Below are positions 11,501 to 21,586 of a stretch of 64,000 nucleotides of DNA, piece after piece. The position numbers were made by a program, and so were the translations under genes. The stretch is from the NCBI GenBank assembly GCA_949358305.1, contig OX442314.1:3103087-3167086 (forward strand), given 5' to 3'. The stretch's first letter is position 1. Every line of letters begins with the position of its first letter. The notes below the pieces were generated by a model. It did not search any database. It had not been told where the DNA came from and saw only the letters and a program-made list of their open reading frames with translations. The DNA comes from Strigamia acuminata (Eukaryota > Arthropoda > Chilopoda > Geophilomorpha > Linotaeniidae).

Positions 11501-12593
11501 CACCACGGCGTCACTTTTGCTCATCCCCTGGACGCTTGGGAAATGAATGTGCCCTAACCGTTCGTGCCACAATCTTGCCTCTTCTGGATTTGATTTCTTT
11601 CTGCCTACGTCGGATGACTCTTGTTTCTTCTGCTCGCTCGTATTGGCCTTGTTGCTCTCCTTTTGTTTTAGCTTCTCGAGATCCGGTTTCTGATCACTTA
11701 GTTTGATATAATACAGTCTGTCCTTTTTAACTGCTTCCATCAGTTGTCTCCTCCATTGTGGATCGTATATTTTTACCAAACCCGCGCCTATGGCCACTCT
11801 GCATCTTGCTTCGTCAATACACGGCCCCGACATTAAATTCCTTCGTAGATCTGGCGCGTAGTAGACCTTCTTGAGTGTAATTGGGACTGTGTCGTTCCCA
11901 ACTAGACACATAATGCAGACATCCCCGACTCCTTGTATTTTAATGAGGGTTTTCTTATCCGCTTGGCTGATGGTTCCGGTCATCTCTTTGAAATTATGAA
12001 ACTGATTCCTATCCTTGCAGAAATGTCCTGTTGCCCCCGTGTCATAAATCCAACAATTGCTGGCTTGGCTGCACTGCAACATTTCCTGGTCGCTCAATTC
12101 TGTGAGGAATCCGACGTCTAACATGTTGGAATCAAGTTCCTCAACTGTATTTGACTTCATATTCGCGTTTGGTGCCAATTGCAATTGAGCTGTACAGTCT
12201 TTAGCCCAATGACCATGTTGATTACATCGAAAACACGGCCCCCGTCCCATTGATCCGGTGCCATTTCCTCTGAAACTTCCCCTCGTGTTTCTGCCACCTC
12301 GATAGTTCGATCGACCGCCTCTTTGTCCAGTGTAATTCGCTTTGTTGCTTTGATTATTGTTCTGTTGTGATTTCGAATTGTCACCACTTTTGGCATTCTG
12401 CGAGCTTTGCCCTGTGCTGAATGCGTCCACGACTGGTCCCTGGCCAGAATCCCTTCTTTGTTGGGCCAATCTTCCTTCCTCGGCGACTAACTCGGCTTCC
12501 ACTTTCTCCAATGTGAAGTTAATGTCTTCCCATCGATAAATTGCCTGAACGATCGATTGGTACTCTTGAGGCAGGTATCTGATTAGTTGAAAC
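8559..12593 (-). pseudogene. Copia E gag (C-terminal part) to pol, one frameshift
   Basis: Minus-strand polyprotein resuming after the copia D insertion. In order: end of Gag, CCHC knuckle CFRCNQHGHWAKDC (near 12238-12196), protease YDTGATGHF (near 12050-12022), GAG-pre-integrase LWHERLGHIHF, integrase (LHMDVCGAF, IRTDNGMEF, NGVSERLNQT between 11382 and 11064), RT (ADVKSAYLY near 9800; YVDD near 9550) and RNase H (YSDSDYA near 9030; STMEAEY near 8910). Reading shifts frame at a run of four C's (9645-9648) just after GLHQSGREW, so RT is broken between its palm motifs. The stop is at 8559-8561, next to the polypurine tract. Confidence 0.9.
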
Positions 12594-13027
12594 TATTAGT
12601 ATGCGATTAATTATTTTGTCCGTTTCCCCATGCATTTCTGGATAGGCATGGCAGATATGTGTGTTGGCATCCTTTGGATACCCGTGTAGCGCATATTAAT
12701 GCTACTCTTATGTGATTAACACACATATTCTATGTTTCTTGTGTCGTCTGCTTGAGAAAGCGATAAATGTTGTTTTCCGTGTTGTTTATCGGTTACTTAT
12801 GCCTAGGTTAACAATTACTTATATTGTAAAGAACAAATCAATGCTTGTTGCTATTGATTTGTCCTATTGTCATATTTTGTACGGTTTGAGACCAATTAGC
12901 CTCAAACCCAGTTGCATTTATGTTTTCATGTGATTAAAACATGGCGGGCGCGAAGTGCGAGCTCCCCGCACATTTTAAGCTGGTTTCAACTCCTTTCCGA
13001 TGTTTCCTGGTCTCCACGGACTTATCA
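12594..13027 (+). repeat. Copia D 5' LTR
   Basis: 434 bp, TATTAGTATGCG...ACTTATCA. It does not begin with the usual TG. The boundaries are fixed by the flanking GAAAC duplication and by the PBS that starts 3 bases after the end. Confidence 0.92.
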
Positions 13028-13029
13028 AA

Positions 13030-13041
13030 TGGTAGCAGAGG
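13030..13041 (+). other. Copia D primer-binding site, tRNA-iMet 3' end
   Basis: TGGTAGCAGAGG is complementary to the 3' end of animal initiator tRNA-Met including CCA. The match stops after 12 bases (GTCTC follows). It lies 2 bases inside the 5' LTR. Confidence 0.75.
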
Positions 13042-14158
13042 TCTCACGATCGGGCCAACAGGTTATTGACGAGTTCGTGAGGTTTTTCGGGCGAAAACGA
13101 ACGACGGAAGTTCGTCGCAGATCGTCGCCGAGACGTATCGCCGAAAACCGGAATTTTTCGCGAAGGACAGCCGTGACGACGTGTGCGGACAATTCTACAG
13201 TGAATTTGGAGCAAAACGGTGTAAGGAACATTGCATTTCGTTTATTTTTCGCCGATATAACCGAGTTTTTCTCGGGCGGCGCCATTTTTGTTTTTCCGGA
13301 ACTTTGCTGCAAACCACGGCGAAGTTAGCGTGTCTACGAGTGTGTACGGAACAACACACGCACGCCTAACGTTTCGACGAACGAATACGTCGATTAAGCC
13401 GCTGCATTTGGTGTCTTTCCAGCGTGGGAACGTCTGGAAACCGTCATTTTGCGAAGAAATCGTCGCGAATCGACGATTGTTGCACCGGCAGCCATTTTCG
13501 TTGGATTTTTCGTCAAGAACGACGAGATTCAACTCGCGGATTTAATCCGGCGATCACCGAGAAGTCCTGCACACGATAAGCGTGTGTGCAGGCGGTTATT
13601 TCCGTGCTTCGCATCCAGGAAAGCGGGTACGAAGGCGTGGACGTACGCAACATCGATTTTGGCCGATACACGGAAGTGTGTACGCGGTCTGCACGTCAGC
13701 CCAGTTCCGTGCGAAGACAACGTGAAGCCGACATTTACTGCAACGTGGGAACCAATTACGACGCAAGGATCCCGTAATTGGCCAACTTCACATCTGAAAA
13801 GTGTATTTTAGTTGCTATTTTCGTGAAACTCTGTTAATTCTTAAGGTTTTTGTTTTGGGGTCCTTTTGTTTATTCTGCACCCTTTAGGCAGTCGCCTACG
13901 TGCAGTCTCATTCCGGTCTGGGCTTGTCCGTGGCCAACTAGTCGTCCCGCGGCCCCCAGGTGGGTCGGTCGGAAGCTAGTAGGGCGACCAGATTCGGGTT
14001 TTTCACCTCACTTATTGAGGTGCCCAAAGGGAAGTTTGTGATTGTTTCGCCTTCAATTTTTGGGGGCATTTTCGCTTCTCTGCACGGCATTTTCGTCGAA
14101 ATAGTGAATTTAGTGTTTGTGCTACGAATTTGTGTCGAATTTCTTCAAATTCTTCAAC
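13042..14158 (+). other. Copia D untranslated leader
   Basis: 1.1 kb without a credible gene, richer in CG dinucleotides than its surroundings. Small open frames here are not conserved with the other copia copies. It would hold packaging and translation-control signals. Confidence 0.6.
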
Positions 14159-15532
14159 ATGTCGAGTTGGGACCGACATGATGATTACAAGGATGTACGC
14201 AAACTGGACGGCTCCAATTATCCCACCTGGAGCATGCAGATCCAGCTTTTGCTTCAATCATACAGTGTTTGGGGACATGTGACCGGCAAAATCAAGGAAC
14301 CGCCTGCTGGATCGCCGGCAAAGGAAATTCGTGACTACGAAAAGGGCGAAGAAAAAGCCCGCTCCACCATTTGTCTGGCTTGCAACGAACCACAGCAAGT
14401 CGTGGCTGTGGCCCACCCAACCGCGAAGGGTGCGTGGGAAGCGCTGAAAGCGGCTTACCAGCCGACCACGCGCGCACGCAAAGCCCGACTCCGGCGGGAA
14501 TTCCTCGATATGCGTCTACGGGAGGATGAAGAGATGGTCGTCTTTACTTCCCGTGTCGACCGGAAAGTTACACAACTCGCCGACATGAAGATTGTGGTCT
14601 CGGATGAGTTCCACGCTTTCCAGTACTTGGATCTTTTGCCGCCCCAATTCGAGCCAGTTAAACAGACAGTGTATCACTGGCCCGACCCGGAATTTACGGC
14701 CGCTGCCGTGAAAGAAAGACTTTTAGGCGAGTATAATCGCCTTTACGAGAAGGGGGACGAATTTGGAGTGCCCAACCCGACACCGTTGGAAAACACTGGA
14801 GCCTTCTTTGGCGGAGGCAGTGGTCAACGTGGACGCGGCGGAACCGCGCCCAGTTCCCCACGTGTGTGTTTTACCTGCGGTGGGACAGGCCATTTTTCCC
14901 GCGACTGCCCTTCTCCACCTAAACAGCAACTTACTGGAAGAGGCGGATCAACAGGACAGTTTAGGGGCAATCCACGAGGAAAATCACGTGGAAAAGGCCG
15001 GCAAAAGGCCGCCGTCACCCAAATGAATATTTTTGATGACGTCCCCATCTCTTACTTCTCCGCAGCGATTTCGAATCAAGAGCAACCTCCTGTCGTATCG
15101 TTGGTGTCACATGCGAACTTTGATTCGCAATGGTACGTCGACACAGGAGCGACGGACCATTTCTCCTTCAACAAGTCTTGGTTCTCCGACTTCAAACCAT
15201 TAACTGGTTACAGCGTCCAGCAGGGCGAAGGAAAGTCGAAAATCGAGGACATCGGGACTGTGACATTGATATCCCTTTATGGACAAAAGAAACGGGAATT
15301 ACAATTGAAAAATGTCTTCTACGCTCCAAACTTCAGAAAGAATCTGATTTCATTAGGTCGTGCAGATGAAGCTGGGGCTACCACATTTGTAAAGAATGGA
15401 AAAATGTCCATTTTTCATGACAGTATTGATGCGCCTTCTATCACTGCGACACGTACGAGTGATAGAATGTATAAAGTCAATTGTCAAGTGAATACTGCAC
15501 ACATTGTTAACGCTGCTGCATTACCTGCGTAA
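14159..15532 (+). CDS. Copia D Gag-protease
   Basis: 457 aa from ATG at 14159 (MSSWDRHDDYKD). Gag assembles the cytoplasmic particle and the protease matures it. Residues ~10-200 match copia Gag (LDGSNYPTWSMQIQLLL). A Gly/Arg-rich stretch follows, then a CCHC knuckle CFTCGGTGHFSRDC (~236-249), another basic stretch and the protease motif VDTGATDHF (catalytic D near 328). The frame ends with TAA at 15530-15532, and pol continues in the same frame directly after it. An in-frame stop between protease and integrase is either a new mutation or a read-through site. Earlier non-ATG starts are possible but not supported. Confidence 0.88.
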   Translation: MSSWDRHDDYKDVRKLDGSNYPTWSMQIQLLLQSYSVWGHVTGKIKEPPAGSPAKEIRDYEKGEEKARSTICLACNEPQQVVAVAHPTAKGAWEALKAAYQPTTRARKARLRREFLDMRLREDEEMVVFTSRVDRKVTQLADMKIVVSDEFHAFQYLDLLPPQFEPVKQTVYHWPDPEFTAAAVKERLLGEYNRLYEKGDEFGVPNPTPLENTGAFFGGGSGQRGRGGTAPSSPRVCFTCGGTGHFSRDCPSPPKQQLTGRGGSTGQFRGNPRGKSRGKGRQKAAVTQMNIFDDVPISYFSAAISNQEQPPVVSLVSHANFDSQWYVDTGATDHFSFNKSWFSDFKPLTGYSVQQGEGKSKIEDIGTVTLISLYGQKKRELQLKNVFYAPNFRKNLISLGRADEAGATTFVKNGKMSIFHDSIDAPSITATRTSDRMYKVNCQVNTAHIVNAAALPA

Positions 15533-18500
15533 CAGAATGCGGCAGTGAAGCCTAGTCCACCTTTAAAGGGTGAAGAAATTGTTAATTCATTACTAACTCA
15601 TTTAGATTTTAAGACTGCATTAACCCAAAATTTGAGTAAGACAGGGAAACCTGCAATTGCGAATAAGGGGCAAGTAAATACTGCGAATAATGCGCAAGCG
15701 ATCGTGGCAAATAATGCGAGTCCGAGTCAGAAGATGAATGCTTTGAACAACAAACAGGTCGGCTTGATAGCCAACAATGGGGATAAATCAAAGACTCCGA
15801 AGATTTCCAAACAAGTTGTACAAAACAATTTGAAAGATAATGGTGGGAACAAAGCCTTTATTAAGCCTGACAAACCCCAAACGATGGATGTTTGGCATTC
15901 ACGTTTTGGGCACCTTAATGCGAAAGGGATTGCATTGTTGGAGAAATCCGATGAAGTATTTGGGCTGAAACTTTCCAACAATGAATTGTCGGCTTGCGAT
16001 GCTTGTTCGAGGGCGAAAAGCACACGTGCCAGCTTTCCTCCCATTATTAATATCTCCACTAAAGGGATTTTGGAAATTGTTCACTTAGATGTTTGGGGGC
16101 CCTCACCGGTTAAGAGCATTGGTGGGGCATTTTATTTCCTAATTATGGTTGATGATTTCTCCCGACTGATGTGGATTATCATCATGAAAACAAAAGATGA
16201 AGTTTTGGGTCATTTCAAGAAGTGGTTGACGGAAATTGAACGGCTTACTTCTAAAAAGGTCAAAGCCATTAAAACTGACAATGGTGGGGAGTTCATATCG
16301 AAACAATGGAATGCTTATACTGATAGCATTGGGTTGAAGTGTATGAGGACGAATACATACAGCCCCGAAATGAATTCGGTTGCTGAGCGAGCGAACCGCA
16401 CTATTCTTGGTGGAATCCGGGCCTTACTTTTTGAAAATAATTTTTCCCCGACTTTGTGGGCAGAACTTGCAGTTTCTGTCGTTTACTTGAAAAATCGATT
16501 CCCACACACGGGATTAGGAGGGAAAACACCTTACAATGTGTTCTACAATAAGAAATTGTCCCTGCGTCATGTCAAATGCATTGGGGCATTGACATATGTC
16601 CACATTCCTTCCCAGACAAGGGGTGGGAAATTGAAAGAAAGGGCGTGGGCAGGGGCATTGATTGGTTATGCAGCTTCCACCCGTGGGTATCGAATTTGGG
16701 ATCCGAAACGGAACCAAGTGTTCTTCTCGAAACATGTTAAAATATTGGAACAGAATTTTTGGTATGAACATTTGAAAATTCCTCCCTCGAGCCCCTCATA
16801 TTTCGACAGCATGTCTGATTCTTCAAACGAGGATGGCTCCTCGTCAGACGACGACAGCGTTCATGGTGGCCCCCTACCGGAAGCAGTGGTTCCCCCACCC
16901 CCAATTCAGGAACCTGCGCCCGAAAAGGCACCTGAACAAGTTGAGAATGCTGGTGTCGTGGAAGATGTCATCGAGGATATAGTGCAAGATGTCCTTAGAG
17001 ATGCAAATGTTGATGAAATTGGTGGGGCAAAGGGGGATGATGAGAATTTCTTCAATATTTACCCCGATGACGAGGATGAAATTGAGGATCCTGATGCGAG
17101 TCCTCAACTATCCCCCCGAACGTCACCTACACCTGTGCGTCGTAATCCCCCACGAAAAGGAAAGGATACAGGGGAACGCACAGTTCCAGCTGGTGGGTTA
17201 TTGCCGTTGGACATGTCTAAATGGCAAAGACGGCAGTCTGTGCGAAAATCAGGCGCAACGGCTGGGCAGGTTGATGTTTATTACATTTCACCAAAGCATG
17301 ACAGAATTCGAAGTCGTGTTGAAGTTGTGCGGTGGTGTCGGGAAGAGGGATACGAGTATATCTCGGAATTGTTCAACTTCAAAGACATCAATGTCGGTTT
17401 TGCTGGTTGTTGCTCTGTAGAGCCTGACACCTACGAAGAGGCTGTAGCAGGTGTGGGAAAACCTGATTGGGAAAGGGCAATGGAGGACGAAATCGACATT
17501 TTTAAAGAACGAGAGGTGTATGTCGAGGTTGACAAAAGTGAAGTCAAGGATAAAACCTTGCTAGGGACAAAATGGATTTATAAACTCAAAAGGGATCATA
17601 CGGGTGCGATTAGCAGATATCGTGCTCGTCTTGTTGCACAAGGGTTCAAGCAGAAGCCCGGCATTGACTTTACGGAGGTCTTCTCCCCCGTAGTCAACTT
17701 TGTGTTGGTCATGATGTTCTTTTGTACTCTTGTAGTATTAAGGAGCTGGCGTGACTTACACCTTGACATCAAGGCCGCATATCTATATGGGGACCTCGAT
17801 GAGGTGCAGTACATCAACATCCCCAAGGGATATCGAACACCTGAAAACCAACACAAATGTTGGGAGTTGAGAAAATCTCTCTATGGGCTTCATCAGTCTG
17901 GTCGTATGTGGTACCAGCGCTTACACGACCAGCTGATTGAAATAGGTTTTGAACCGGTTTTGGGTCTTAACTGTGTGTATAGCTTGGGTTCGGACGCCAT
18001 ACTCATCTTTTACGTCGACGATATTGTATTATTTTTGAGGGATGAGTTGGCAGAAGAGTGCGTTTTAGAATGGATTCAACAATCCTTTGAGATTGTCAAT
18101 TTGGGCCCCGTCACCCTTTTATTAGGGATTGAGTTTTGTAGGGACGGGGGAAATATCCTCATTCATCAACGCACCTATATTGCGAAGCTCTGCAAGCAAT
18201 ACGGTATTGACCCATCTCACCGTGTTAGAGTGCCTGGCACGCCCGGCACTATGATCCAAAAAGTCCAAACGGGAGAACGTGTTAATTCGAGTTTTCCATA
18301 TCGGTCTCTTGTTGGAAGTTTGCTCTTCATCGCAAGTCGCACAAGACCCGATATCTTGTTTTCGGTAATTGTATTGTCTCAATACAATGAGACTCACTCG
18401 ACACGACACGTAAACATGCTGCTTCAAGTTTTGCGTTACCTGGCTAATACGCCGAATTTCTCCATTAATCTTGGGAACTGCCAAAATGACAAGTTAACTG

Positions 18501-18970
18501 TTTATACAGATGCGTCTTACGCGCTGGATCAAGACAAACGCCGAAGTTTTGGCGGGCACATTATCTATTTGGGTGGTGTCCCCGTCTCCTGGAACTGCCA
18601 TAAGCAGACCATTACTGCCCTTTCCATTATGGAAAGCGAATTTTTGGCGGTTGTGGACGGTGTGAAGGAGATAATTTGGTTAGAACGCATATTTGACGCG
18701 GAAGTGATGATTGACGGCTTTGACCGGGAAATACCATGTGTTTATGCCGATTCAATGCCTGCGATTCAATATGCGAAAAACCGCATAGAAAATCGCGCAA
18801 ACAAACACATAGACGTGAAATTGCATTTCTTGCGCGACTGGTTCGAGAAAGGTGTTTTTCGAATCAGGCACATCCCAGGGACCCTCAACGTCGCCGATAT
18901 TATGACAAAGTGGTTGTCCCGCGCAAAATTGGACGCGTTGTGCGAGCACATTTTTGTCGCGACAAATTGA
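15533..18970 (+). CDS. Copia D Pol: integrase, reverse transcriptase, RNase H
   Basis: 1145 codons in the same frame as gag, open from the TAA at 15530 to the stop at 18968-18970. Counted from 15545, GAG-pre-integrase (VWHSRFGHLNAKG) is near residue 115. The integrase triad is in LDVWGPSP (~180), IKTDNGGEF (~244) and AERANRT (~281). Copia RT has LDIKAAYLYG (~739) and YVDDIVLF (~822). RNase H has VYTDASYA (~986), IMESEF (~1028) and YADSMPAIQ. All catalytic motifs seem intact. There is no ATG right at the beginning, which favours expression as an extension of Gag-protease. Confidence 0.9.
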   Translation, partial: QNAAVKPSPPLKGEEIVNSLLTHLDFKTALTQNLSKTGKPAIANKGQVNTANNAQAIVANNASPSQKMNALNNKQVGLIANNGDKSKTPKISKQVVQNNLKDNGGNKAFIKPDKPQTMDVWHSRFGHLNAKGIALLEKSDEVFGLKLSNNELSACDACSRAKSTRASFPPIINISTKGILEIVHLDVWGPSPVKSIGGAFYFLIMVDDFSRLMWIIIMKTKDEVLGHFKKWLTEIERLTSKKVKAIKTDNGGEFISKQWNAYTDSIGLKCMRTNTYSPEMNSVAERANRTILGGIRALLFENNFSPTLWAELAVSVVYLKNRFPHTGLGGKTPYNVFYNKKLSLRHVKCIGALTYVHIPSQTRGGKLKERAWAGALIGYAASTRGYRIWDPKRNQVFFSKHVKILEQNFWYEHLKIPPSSPSYFDSMSDSSNEDGSSSDDDSVHGGPLPEAVVPPPPIQEPAPEKAPEQVENAGVVEDVIEDIVQDVLRDANVDEIGGAKGDDENFFNIYPDDEDEIEDPDASPQLSPRTSPTPVRRNPPRKGKDTGERTVPAGGLLPLDMSKWQRRQSVRKSGATAGQVDVYYISPKHDRIRSRVEVVRWCREEGYEYISELFNFKDINVGFAGCCSVEPDTYEEAVAGVGKPDWERAMEDEIDIFKEREVYVEVDKSEVKDKTLLGTKWIYKLKRDHTGAISRYRARLVAQGFKQKPGIDFTEVFSPVVNFVLVMMFFCTLVVLRSWRDLHLDIKAAYLYGDLDEVQYINIPKGYRTPENQHKCWELRKSLYGLHQSGRMWYQRLHDQLIEIGFEPVLGLNCVYSLGSDAILIFYVDDIVLFLRDELAEECVLEWIQQSFEIVNLGPVTLLLGIEFCRDGGNILIHQRTYIAKLCKQYGIDPSHRVRVPGTPGTMIQKVQTGERVNSSFPYRSLVGSLLFIASRTRPDILFSVIVLSQYNETHSTRHVNMLLQVLRYLANTPNFSINLGNCQNDKLTVYTDASYALDQDKRRSFGGHIIYLGGVPVSWNCHKQTITALSIMESEFLAVVDGVKEIIWLERIFDAEVMIDGFDREIPCVYADSMPAIQYAKNRIENRANKHIDVKLHFLRDWFEKGVFRIRHIPGTLNVADIMTKWLSRAKLDALCEHIFVATN

Positions 18971-18987
18971 TTAATCGAAGGGGAATT
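18971..18987 (+). other. Copia D polypurine tract
   Basis: GAAGGGGAAT immediately upstream of the 3' LTR, with the pol stop a few bases before it. Confidence 0.65.
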
Positions 18988-19421
18988 TATTAGTATGCGA
19001 TTAATTATTTTGTCCGTTTCCCCATGCATTTCTGGATAGGCATGGCAGATATGTGTGTTGGCATCCTTTGGATACCCGTGTAGCGCATATTAATGCTACT
19101 CTTATGTGATTAACACACATATTCTATGTTTCTTGTGTCGTCTGCTTGAGAAAGCGATAAATGTTGTTTTCCGTGTTGTTTATCGGTTACTTATGCCTAG
19201 GTTAACAATTACTTATATTGTAAAGAACAAATCAATGCTTGTTGCTATTGATTTGTCCTATTGTCATATTTTGTACGGTTTGAGACCAATTAGCCTCAAA
19301 CCCAGTTGCATTTATGTTTTCATGTGATTAAAACATGGCGGGCGCGAAGTGCGAGCTCCCCGCACATTTTAAGCTGGTTTCAACTCCTTTCCGATGTTTC
19401 CTGGTCTCCACGGACTTATCA
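18988..19421 (+). repeat. Copia D 3' LTR
   Basis: 434 bp; I saw no difference from 12594-13027. It is followed by GAAAC (19422-19426) and E gag sequence. Confidence 0.92.
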
Positions 19422-19426
19422 GAAAC

Positions 19427-19878
19427 GCTTGGTATAGGTCCTCCAATTTGTGTTTGACGTCCGCTAACTTCTTCGCAGCATTCCTAATTTTTGCGGCGAA
19501 GACACCAATCGTTTCCGTCGTCGGGTCGTACTTTAAGCTGAAAAATTCGTCCAGCAGACGTATTATCCGCGCCCTCGAAACTGGTTCGAAGTTAGTTTGC
19601 AGCGTTTTCCAAGCTGCTTGGGCGTCTTCAGTCCCGCTGAGCAATTCGTGGTATTGCTCCTCGATTGAGTAGTAGATTAGGCTGAAAGCCCTTCCTTTTC
19701 GCAATTTATAATCGGAGCGATCACGCCACGACGCTCCCGGTGCCAGCGCTTCCTCGGTTCCATCGGTAAATCCCCAACATCCGTGGTGCATCAAAAGCAC
19801 TTTGATCTGCTGCTTCCAGGCGTCGTAGTTCAGTCTGTTTAGCAAGGTGATTCTCCTCTCCAATTTGTCCGAATCCAT
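19427..19878 (-). pseudogene. Copia E Gag N-terminal part, cut by copia D
   Basis: Starts at ATG 19878 (MDSDKLERRITLLNRLNYDAW) and gives ~150 codons of copia Gag (UBN2-like; WKTLQTNFEPVSRARIIRLLDEFFSL). It ends at the copia D duplication; the rest of Gag continues at 12593. A slightly longer non-ATG frame begins at 19908 but has no ATG. The same N-terminus is present at 62528-62090. Confidence 0.87.
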
Positions 19879-20629
19879 TGTGTTTTGAGAATGCTTGTCA
19901 AACAACACACACTGATTCCCCCCAACAAAAACACTTTCAATACTGAATAATCACAACAAGGTGCAGTGTTGTGATGTTAATGCGCTCTTAAACTTATGTT
20001 AGTAATAATCCTAGCACAAACTAAGCTAAAAATGGAATAATATTGAAAATAAACATAATTTTTCAATAATGTGTTCGAAAATGGTGTCTTCGATATATTC
20101 CTAGTCGTATCGCTTGTTGTATCACACTTCACGTGTGTTTGCTTCTCTGTATTGACTTCCCTCGTCGATTCTCGTGTTGTATTGTCTTTTATCCGCAAAA
20201 TATGCACCAATTGTCCGTCGTTTTCCAGTTCCCTTTAGTTTATTCGTCTCCTAAACCTCGATTCACACTTCACGTGTGGTTGGCGAGGATTTCCGCACTG
20301 TCGTTGATTCGTTTCCACGGCGTTTTCACGGCAAAAAATGACACGTCGACGATGCGTATCGCGCCTCGCGATATCGATATTATTGTCCGAAAATTGGAAA
20401 AATAAACTCGTAAATAAATAGTTTGGTATTTTTCGAACCCAATTAGTGTTGCTCCTTCGCTTGATGGCTGTTTTTCACTTCGCATTCACGGATATCTCGG
20501 CTCAAACATAAGCTGGCTGCTTCCTCAATGGGCGCCGCCATCTTGGATGGAAAGGATGAATTTTCCCTCACGACCTCCAAATGACAGCTGACCTGTAAGA
20601 ACCGCTCCAGATGTTTTTCCAACGATATT
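19879..20629 (-). other. Copia E leader
   Basis: 750 bp between the PBS and gag ATG on the minus strand. Small frames on both strands are unconvincing. It contains repeated TTCACGTGTG-type motifs (near 20127 and 20267). I see no gene. Confidence 0.6.
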
Positions 20630-20642
20630 CTGGCCCATAACC
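20630..20642 (-). other. Copia E primer-binding site of the half-tRNA-iMet type
   Basis: On the minus strand GGTTATGGGCCAG starts one base inside the 5' LTR. It pairs with the anticodon-loop region of initiator tRNA-Met (GGGCCCATAACC) with one base missing. Drosophila copia is known to prime from the 5' half of tRNA-iMet cut at this place. Confidence 0.75.
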
Positions 20643-20643
20643 T

Positions 20644-20961
20644 TGTTAATTTGTGGTCCAATGTAGTGTGGATTAACTCATTCAGCAGTGGTATGAAAAA
20701 CATCTATTGTGAAAGCAAGCACAAACACCATCTTCACCTGGTTGAAGAGAAACATCAAGTGTGATTTATTGTCCAGTCATGTGACTGGGAGAAAGTAAAC
20801 AACGCCCCCTTTGGGCAGAATACATAAGTTATTTGTGACAAATACTGCAGCCAATCGTGCAGCTAAGATAGTGTACAAATTAACAAGTATACAATCTAAA
20901 GAACAACATCGCTTGATGATACGAAATAATACAGACAGTTATAACACATAAAAGCCTAACA
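20644..20961 (-). repeat. Copia E 5' LTR
   Basis: 318 bp, same as 8223-8540. Followed on the right by AAGCG and copia A leader. Confidence 0.93.
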
Positions 20962-20966
20962 AAGCG

Positions 20967-21566
20967 CAATTCGGCTTCGAAAAACCGAATTCTTCTTGAG
21001 TAAATCGAGGCTCTTCACTTAAAGCGTTGAAAACGACGTAACAATCAAAAATCGGCGATACTACATGCACGCCGGGGTGCATGAAGCGAGAATCGTCTCG
21101 TTTCTCGTTGTAAAACGTCTCGTCGACGTTGTCGCAAAAGAAAATCGTCGAAATTCTGAAAAATACAAAAATTCGCCTCGAAATTTGCGAGACCGCACAA
21201 TTTCGGACGAAATTAGCCGGAAAATCACGTGAAGTGCAGCGCAAGTTGCTTGTGAACGCCGGTGGCACGTTGTCGACGTTCAAATCACGGGAATGCAGCT
21301 TTGAAAATGGCGAGAAACCTGAAAATATAAATTCGCACGAAAATTCGCGAAACTCGCGGAATTTTCGGCGATAAATGGTGAAAACAATTGGTGTACAACG
21401 TCGTCGTGACGTTGCATGAATCCAGGGTTGATTCGGCGGTGTGAAACGTCCCGAAAATAGCAAAAATCGTCGCGAACACCTGAAAATACCGAAATGGCCG
21501 CGAAAATCGCGAAAAAACGCGAATTTTCTGCAGCGGTTAGTGGAAAATAAGCGTGCAAAGGATGAA
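20967..21566 (-). other. Copia A leader, distal part
   Basis: Similar to the leader of copia B (28750-29240) in reverse orientation, including the stretch encoding nothing obvious around GAGACGATTCTCGCT. Long open frames across it on the minus strand have no recognisable domain and are not conserved as protein. The same sequence reappears at 63617-64000. Confidence 0.7.
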
Positions 21567-21584
21567 AACCATCCTCTGCTACCA
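21567..21584 (-). other. Copia A primer-binding site, tRNA-iMet 3' end
   Basis: On the minus strand TGGTAGCAGAGGATGGTT, an 18-base match to the complement of the initiator tRNA-Met 3' end with CCA. The same as in copia B. Confidence 0.85.
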
Positions 21585-21586
21585 AT

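Larger units (their letters stand above)
12594..19421 (+). mobile_element. Copia element D, very young insertion in copia E
   Basis: 6.83 kb element with two 434-bp LTRs that I could not tell apart by eye. GAAAC flanks it (12589-12593, 19422-19426). The interior has a PBS, a 1.1 kb leader, gag-protease and pol on the plus strand. It interrupts E gag. Identical LTRs imply very recent insertion. Confidence 0.94.
8223..20961 (-). mobile_element. Copia element E (minus strand), split by copia D
   Basis: Two 318-bp LTRs (8223-8540, 20644-20961) face inwards to a copia gag-pol in minus orientation. AAGCG flanks the element (8218-8222, 20962-20966). The interior is interrupted at 12594-19421 by copia D. 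Without D the element is about 5.9 kb. It sits in the leader of copia A. The 5' half of the same E insertion appears again at 62090-63611. Confidence 0.92.
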
